Shown one piece after another: positions 5,022 through 8,214 of a stretch of DNA of 8,214 bases. The stretch's first letter is position 1, and every line of letters begins with the position of its first letter. Source of the DNA: Candidatus Microgenomates bacterium (lineage in GTDB: Bacteria > Patescibacteria > Microgenomatia > JADHYG01); the NCBI GenBank assembly GCA_016782545.1, contig JADHYG010000046.1, positions 1-8,214 of the forward strand. Direction: 5' to 3'. A program made the position numbers and the translations under genes. The notes beneath the pieces are model-generated. The model did no database searches. It saw nothing but the letters and a program-made list of their open reading frames with translations, and had not been told where the DNA came from.

Positions 5022-6179
5022 TTATCCAGTTAAACCATAGATAAAACCAGCTAAAGTGGTTAGAATTACAATGGAAATCGCATAAACAAGCATTTTTTTA
5101 GTACCAATTAGTTTTCTGATAACCAAAAGTCCTTGTAATGAAAGAACAGGGTCAGCCAGCATATAAGCCATTAAAGGACCTTTGCTCATGCCTAACTTCA
5201 TAAAGTTTTCAGCAATTGGGACTTCAACCAACGCGGGGAAGTAGGCCAAAGTTCCAAACATAACGGCAATGAAGTTAGTCAACAGATTATTTTGACTAGC
5301 CAAAGCCTGAAACTGTTCTTTAGGAATTAAATGGGTAATAGCGGCGGCAGAAAAGACGCCGACTAAAAGCAGGGGGACAATTTGGCTAACAAATTTAATT
5401 GTTTCATCCCACCAAGCATTTCTTTTTTCTTTGGAAAGCCAGGAAAAAGTCATTATTATTTGTGCCAGCACTAGAGGAAAAATCAAGGCATATCTTAAAC
5501 TACTGTTGATAGGGGCGGTACCAATCACTAAAATTGCCAGCATTGTTCCCCAAAACCAGATATTTTTAGACCCATTAAGGTTGTTAACATCTTGAGTGGT
5601 TACCTGAAGGCTTCCACCTTCTTTACCATTTCCAAAAACAAGTTCCATTATTAAACCAACTAAAACAGCAAAGGCAACCGAAAGAACAAATCTGATAATA
5701 CTAAACTCCCAGCCGATTCTTTGACCAGTAAAAAGAATGGTAACAATATTAAAAGCTGGACCAGCATAAAGAAGGGTAGTGGCAATTCCCAAACCAGCGC
5801 CTTTTTTCCAAATGCCGGCAAACAAAGGCAGAATAGTGCAGGAACAAACTTCGATTAAAAAACCTGCCGTGACAGCAATTAGATAAGCCAGCCACTTTTT
5901 AGTTTTACCGCTTAGGTATTTTAAGATTGACTGCGAATCAATGAGACTATTGATAGCACCAGCGATAAAAAAAGCAGGCACAAGGCAAAAAAGCACATGA
6001 GCCGAGAGATAATCAACTAACCCCAGCCAGCCCTGATAAATTGCTCCGCCAATCAGATTTTGAACCGACTCTTGAGCCAAAAAGCCGCCTATTTGTTTTT
6101 GCCATAGGTAGATTATTAAATAAGCGCCAGCTAAAAGACCTAAAACCCAGTTTTTCTTGAGTATTTTTATAAGCTTCAT
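5022..6179 (-). CDS. arsP: ArsP/DUF318-family permease
   Basis: This 385-residue protein has about ten predicted helices and belongs to the ArsP_1 (DUF318) permease family. The diagnostic segment is VCSCTILPLFAGIWKKGAG (111-129), with the Cys pair C112/C114, followed by YAGPAFNIVTILF. A second, related half carries YFPALVEVPIAENFMKLG and ADPVLSLQG. ArsP of Campylobacter exports trivalent organoarsenicals such as methylarsenite and reduced roxarsone. Other DUF318 proteins are uncharacterised, so the substrate here is inferred from context. It starts 3 bases after the small thioredoxin-like gene and is followed by arsF after 13 bases, so they are surely one transcript. It is longer than ArsP (~315), with a polar insert around 185-205. 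Confidence 0.75.
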   Translation of the reverse strand: MKLIKILKKNWVLGLLAGAYLIIYLWQKQIGGFLAQESVQNLIGGAIYQGWLGLVDYLSAHVLFCLVPAFFIAGAINSLIDSQSILKYLSGKTKKWLAYLIAVTAGFLIEVCSCTILPLFAGIWKKGAGLGIATTLLYAGPAFNIVTILFTGQRIGWEFSIIRFVLSVAFAVLVGLIMELVFGNGKEGGSLQVTTQDVNNLNGSKNIWFWGTMLAILVIGTAPINSSLRYALIFPLVLAQIIMTFSWLSKEKRNAWWDETIKFVSQIVPLLLVGVFSAAAITHLIPKEQFQALASQNNLLTNFIAVMFGTLAYFPALVEVPIAENFMKLGMSKGPLMAYMLADPVLSLQGLLVIRKLIGTKKMLVYAISIVILTTLAGFIYGLTG

Positions 6180-6182
6180 TAT

Positions 6183-6437
6183 TTATTTTTCTCTTGCTTC
6201 TTGAATAAGTTTTTTAATTTTTTCAACATCATCAATAAAACCAGTCATGATTGCTTTACTGTCAACTGCCAGAACTGGGCTACTCATGACCCCCATTTCT
6301 ATAATCTTTTGGATGCCTTCTTGACCCGTTAAATACTCAACTTCATCTTTTAAGCCAGTTTCTTCAACTGCTTGTTTGGTTAGTTCATATAACTTTTTAC
6401 AGGTAGGACAACCTGAACCCAATACTTGAATTTTCAT
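6183..6437 (-). CDS. Small CPTC thioredoxin-like redox protein (possible ArsE)
   Basis: This 84-residue protein of the thioredoxin-3 (MTH895/TM0996, redox-active disulfide protein 2) family has the active site GSGCPTCKKL (8-17; C11 and C14) right after the first strand. A cis-Pro motif SSPVLAVD (52-59) closes the redox site. It is cytoplasmic, with no signal sequence. Its ATG overlaps the arsR stop by four bases (ATGA, 6434-6437), indicating translational coupling. Such proteins often accompany ArsP-type permeases and could reduce pentavalent arsenicals or protein disulfides. The position before arsF/arsG suggests it may fill the ArsE role, but small redox proteins are too similar for me to assign that name. 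Confidence 0.85.
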   Translation of the reverse strand: MKIQVLGSGCPTCKKLYELTKQAVEETGLKDEVEYLTGQEGIQKIIEMGVMSSPVLAVDSKAIMTGFIDDVEKIKKLIQEAREK

Positions 6438-6754
6438 TTTTTAACACCTTCTACTTTAAGAAAGGTTTGTAATTTTTCAAGACCATCTTTAGTAAGAGAA
6501 TAAAAGACCTGACGAGCGTCTTTGCCTTTTCTCTGTTTTATCCAACCAGTTTCAACCAGGTCTGAGAGATGGTGGGAAACAAGGCTTTGTTCTTTATCTA
6601 AACAATTTTGAATTTCGCAAACACAATGTTCTCTACTTAGGAGGATGAATAGGATTTTTAACTTGGTTTCAGTAGATAGGGTTTTTGCCATCATTAGTAA
6701 TGACTCTGTTATTTTAGCGTCTAGCAAGTCACAATTACATGAATAGTTATTCAT
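6434..6754 (-). CDS. arsR: ArsR/SmtB-family metal(loid)-responsive repressor
   Basis: From ATG 6754 the protein has 106 residues, normal for the family. It is a winged-helix repressor: CVCEIQNCL in the sensing helix, recognition helix SLVSHHLSDLVETG, then wing KGKDARQVFYSL. CVC matches the As(III) site of classical ArsR (ELCVC). A second pair, CNC at residues 6-8, lies near the N-terminus and recalls the four-thiolate site of CadC. The frame is open further to an ATG at 6841, but those 29 codons contain a complete consensus promoter whose -10 ends 7 bases before ATG 6754, so I take the inner start. It leads the operon and should repress it through the inverted repeat on its first codons. Family certain; inducer (As, Sb, Cd or an organoarsenical) inferred. 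Confidence 0.88.
   Translation of the reverse strand: MNNYSCNCDLLDAKITESLLMMAKTLSTETKLKILFILLSREHCVCEIQNCLDKEQSLVSHHLSDLVETGWIKQRKGKDARQVFYSLTKDGLEKLQTFLKVEGVKK
6739..6754. promoter_or_regulatory. Probable ArsR operator
   Basis: The perfect inverted repeat ATGAATA-AC-TATTCAT (minus strand) contains TGAA-N6-TTCA, the spacing of known SmtB-type operators. It begins with the arsR start codon, directly at the predicted transcription start, so bound repressor would block initiation. Confidence 0.65.
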
Positions 6755-6761
6755 ATATTCT

Positions 6762-6789
6762 ATTATATTACTTAAGTTTTTTTTGTCAA
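6762..6789 (-). promoter_or_regulatory. Consensus promoter of the arsenical operon
   Basis: On the minus strand there is TTGACA (6789-6784), a 16-base spacer and TATAAT (6767-6762), both hexamers perfect. Seven bases separate the -10 from ATG 6754, giving a leaderless transcript. This is the strongest promoter in the window. Confidence 0.85.
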
Positions 6790-6824
6790 TAGATGTTGTT
6801 ATAAAGGGGGTTGATTTAATAGTA

Positions 6825-6847
6825 GTTTGAACATTTTCCATTACCCT
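6825..6847. repeat. 23-bp direct repeat, copy A (upstream of arsR)
   Basis: GTTTGAACATTTTCCATTA followed by CCCT on the plus strand, identical at 21 of 23 positions to 7394-7416. It lies about 70-90 bases upstream of the arsR start. Confidence 0.7.
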
Positions 6848-6850
6848 GAG

Positions 6851-7318
6851 CTAGAGAGAGGTTGTTTTGAATTTTTTTTCGTCTATCCAAGACAGAATAG
6901 AAAACAGAATAATTAAAATAAAGCCAGGAAGCAGGTAGTTTCTCCATCCAGGACCTAGAAGTTTCTGAACACCAAATGTTACAGGAGCCATAAAAAGTAT
7001 TGCCATTACTGCAATATGATTATCTCCTTTAACATTAGATTTTTTATCAAGATTTAGGAGTTTTCCAACAATTTTCAGAAACACAAATAGCAAAACTAAA
7101 TATATTGGGAGGGCAAAAATAAAATATGAACGATAGCTGATTGCGAAAATTTCAGAAAATCTTGTTGCTAAAAAATGGTCCCACGGTTGCTCTGTGGCGA
7201 AGGCACTAAAGTTTTTTTGAAAGAAGATTACTCTAAGCCAGTTAAAAAGAATTAAAGAAACATTTATGACATAAAGAAGAAGAAAGGGAATCTTAGCAAT
7301 TTTGGAATTTATGTTCAT
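6851..7318 (-). CDS. Unrecognised four-helix membrane protein
   Basis: I do not recognise this 155-residue protein. It has four strongly hydrophobic segments (about 11-34, 64-86, 103-118 and 128-145) joined by short loops, a periplasmic or loop segment containing TEQPWDHFLATRFSE (42-56) and a charged C-terminal tail. No catalytic motif or Cys pair is visible. The start at 7318 is set by a TATAAA box 7 bases upstream. It is transcribed in the same direction as arsR but is separated from it by the arsR promoter, and each of the two genes has a copy of the same 23-bp sequence about 70-90 bases before its start. The gene may therefore share regulation with, or have been inserted upstream of, the arsenical operon. 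A resistance role is only a guess from position. Confidence 0.7.
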   Translation of the reverse strand: MNINSKIAKIPFLLLYVINVSLILFNWLRVIFFQKNFSAFATEQPWDHFLATRFSEIFAISYRSYFIFALPIYLVLLFVFLKIVGKLLNLDKKSNVKGDNHIAVMAILFMAPVTFGVQKLLGPGWRNYLLPGFILIILFSILSWIDEKKFKTTSL

Positions 7319-7325
7319 TAATTAA

Positions 7326-7331
7326 TTTATA
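7326..7331 (-). promoter_or_regulatory. Possible -10 box of the four-helix membrane protein gene
   Basis: TATAAA (minus strand, 7331-7326) lies 7 bases before ATG 7318, the same spacing as at the VanZ gene and arsR. No good -35 is seen at 16-18 bases. Confidence 0.45.
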
Positions 7332-7393
7332 CAACATTAATGATAATTTTTCTACTTAAATTGTTGCCTTGGGGGAAATTAGGCACTAAAGAG

Positions 7394-7416
7394 GTTCGAA
7401 CATTTTCCATTATCCT
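7394..7416. repeat. 23-bp direct repeat, copy B
   Basis: GTTCGAACATTTTCCATTA followed by TCCT, the partner of 6825-6847, offset by 569 bases. It lies about 75-100 bases upstream of ATG 7318. It includes the palindrome GTTCGAAC, which copy A has lost by one base. Confidence 0.7.
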
Positions 7417-7541
7417 AAACAGATTGATTTATCTCTCCCCAAAAACCGCAACGGTGATTGTTTTTTGATTATTAATTTTACCAATGCGTTCTATTTGGGA
7501 CATTTGAAAGTGTATGTATGCAGAATTCAATATAACAAGTT

Positions 7542-8138
7542 TCACTCGGCATCGATAAACAATCGTCTTTCTGGACTCATATCTATAGAGTCGTCGTGAT
7601 ATTTTATTCCGATATTTACCCAAAAATCATCATGTATTATACTGCCAATAAAATATTCCAGTATAACTAATCCTGCGAGAGCAACTACTGTTGAGGCTAA
7701 ATTACCGTCTAGATAGCTTAAGTTTTCTAAGTGTTTGACGTTATTAAATGATGTCCACCACTTAGGTATGCCTTTTGGATTTGAAAAAGCACGAAAAGGC
7801 ACCACCATACCATTTGGAATAAGATGTCTTACTAGGACAGTAACCCTAAAAATGTCCGGACAATATTCAAGCAACAGCTTTCTATATTGCGAAAAACTTG
7901 TATTATCTTTCGTGTCTTTGATATTCTTAACAAGGGAATCCATCACGCTTGTAAAGACACTTCCGGCATCACGCAGAAGGCTTGAATACTCATAGGAATA
8001 TGTTTTACCATTCTTAGTGGATAACTCGACGAACCTTAAAGAATAAGTTAGTCTATTCTGGATTGACATTCGCCGTAACGATAGATATCGTTGAATTTCA
8101 CTATACCCTTTATTGTTTTTGAATTTGTTGAAAATCAT
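7542..8138 (-). CDS. Unrecognised 198-residue protein with a WW/NxxKH segment
   Basis: I do not recognise a named family. The first ~110 residues look helical and polar (LLRDAGSVFTSVMDSLVKN at 54-72; SQYRKLLLEYCPDIFRVTVL at 83-102). Next comes PFRAF, then IPKWWTSFNNVKH (124-136), then a hydrophobic helix (about 147-164, STVVALAGLVILEYFI). The WW-x-x-[FY]-N-x-[VL]-K-H pattern followed by an Ala/Leu helix recalls uncharacterised bacterial proteins that look HEPN-like, but this is memory rather than a database match. The frame is intact from ATG 8138 to TGA. No clear promoter or ribosome binding site precedes it. It is separated from the next gene by 223 bases, and its codon choice looks less A/T-biased than that of the neighbours, so it may be an accessory gene. 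Confidence 0.65.
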   Translation of the reverse strand: MIFNKFKNNKGYSEIQRYLSLRRMSIQNRLTYSLRFVELSTKNGKTYSYEYSSLLRDAGSVFTSVMDSLVKNIKDTKDNTSFSQYRKLLLEYCPDIFRVTVLVRHLIPNGMVVPFRAFSNPKGIPKWWTSFNNVKHLENLSYLDGNLASTVVALAGLVILEYFIGSIIHDDFWVNIGIKYHDDSIDMSPERRLFIDAE

Positions 8139-8214
8139 AATAATTAATAACGAAGTCTATCTTGAAAATAATAACCGCCAACATTTATGTCATTATCCAA
8201 CCTGATTATACTAG

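Noticed and set aside
6755..6841. N-terminal extension of ArsR starting with MENVQTT
   Set aside because: The stretch contains a full consensus promoter and the inner start gives a normal-length ArsR, so I treat it as upstream regulatory DNA.
7441..7455. Possible minus-strand terminator ACCG-TTG-CGGT followed by five T
   Set aside because: The stem is only 4 bp with a 3-base loop. It may end the 198-residue gene's transcript but is too weak to list as a feature.
7429..7503. 24-codon minus-strand frame (MSQIERIGKIN...)
   Set aside because: It is too short, has no ribosome binding site or promoter of its own, and matches no family I know.
7735..7995. Plus-strand frame opposite the 198-residue gene
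   Set aside because: It has no start signal, and the opposing frame is longer and open throughout.
1..8214. CRISPR array, tRNA, rRNA, riboswitch or phage genes
   Set aside because: No spaced identical repeats, cloverleaf, rRNA-like segment or structural phage gene is visible on either strand.

Overview
The window is AT-rich bacterial DNA with short, tightly packed genes, TGA used as a normal stop (tsaB, higB, higA, arsR and the 198-residue gene all end in TGA), a very short TsaB, a Pro/Thr-rich cell-surface protein, and many small palindromic repeats. Together these suggest a Patescibacteria/CPR genome, perhaps of the Microgenomates type. This is inference: no rRNA or marker gene is present. 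Use of TGA as stop argues against the recoded Gracilibacteria/Absconditabacteria lineages.

Layout. On the plus strand, 3-335 is the 3' end of a surface protein with a C-terminal membrane anchor, followed by a nested hairpin terminator. Next come a VanZ-family membrane protein (404-745) and three genes for the universal tRNA modification t6A: tsaE (785-1255), tsaC (1326-1898) and a minimal tsaB (1941-2261). TsaC makes threonylcarbamoyl-AMP. TsaB and TsaE support TsaD, which lies outside the window. This stretch is unusually full of repeats: an inverted pair of 27-nt palindromes around tsaE, a GC-rich hairpin inserted in frame inside tsaE, a perfect 28-bp palindrome on its stop codon, and a degenerate 8-bp tandem repeat joining tsaC to tsaB. 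A HigB/HigA-type toxin-antitoxin pair (2313-2970) and a short VIT1/CCC1-like membrane protein (3058-3540) follow.

On the minus strand, 6754 down to 3771 is a compact arsenical-resistance operon: ArsR-type repressor, small CPTC thioredoxin-like protein, ArsP/DUF318 permease, ArsF-family redox protein and ArsG-family efflux permease. Three of the four junctions are overlaps or gaps of at most 3 nt; the fourth is 13 nt. The arsR promoter is near consensus and is followed by an inverted repeat of the TGAA-N6-TTCA type, so control by ArsR itself is likely. Upstream lie an unrecognised four-helix membrane protein (6851-7318) and an unrecognised 198-residue protein (7542-8138).

A theme across the window is start codons 6-9 nt after a -10 box, the geometry expected for leaderless mRNAs. 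It is seen at the VanZ gene, higA, the VIT-like gene, arsR and the 155-residue gene, and it moves the likely arsR start 29 codons inward. The most unusual single item is the hairpin insertion in tsaE, which looks like a selfish or mobile palindromic element tolerated inside an essential protein.
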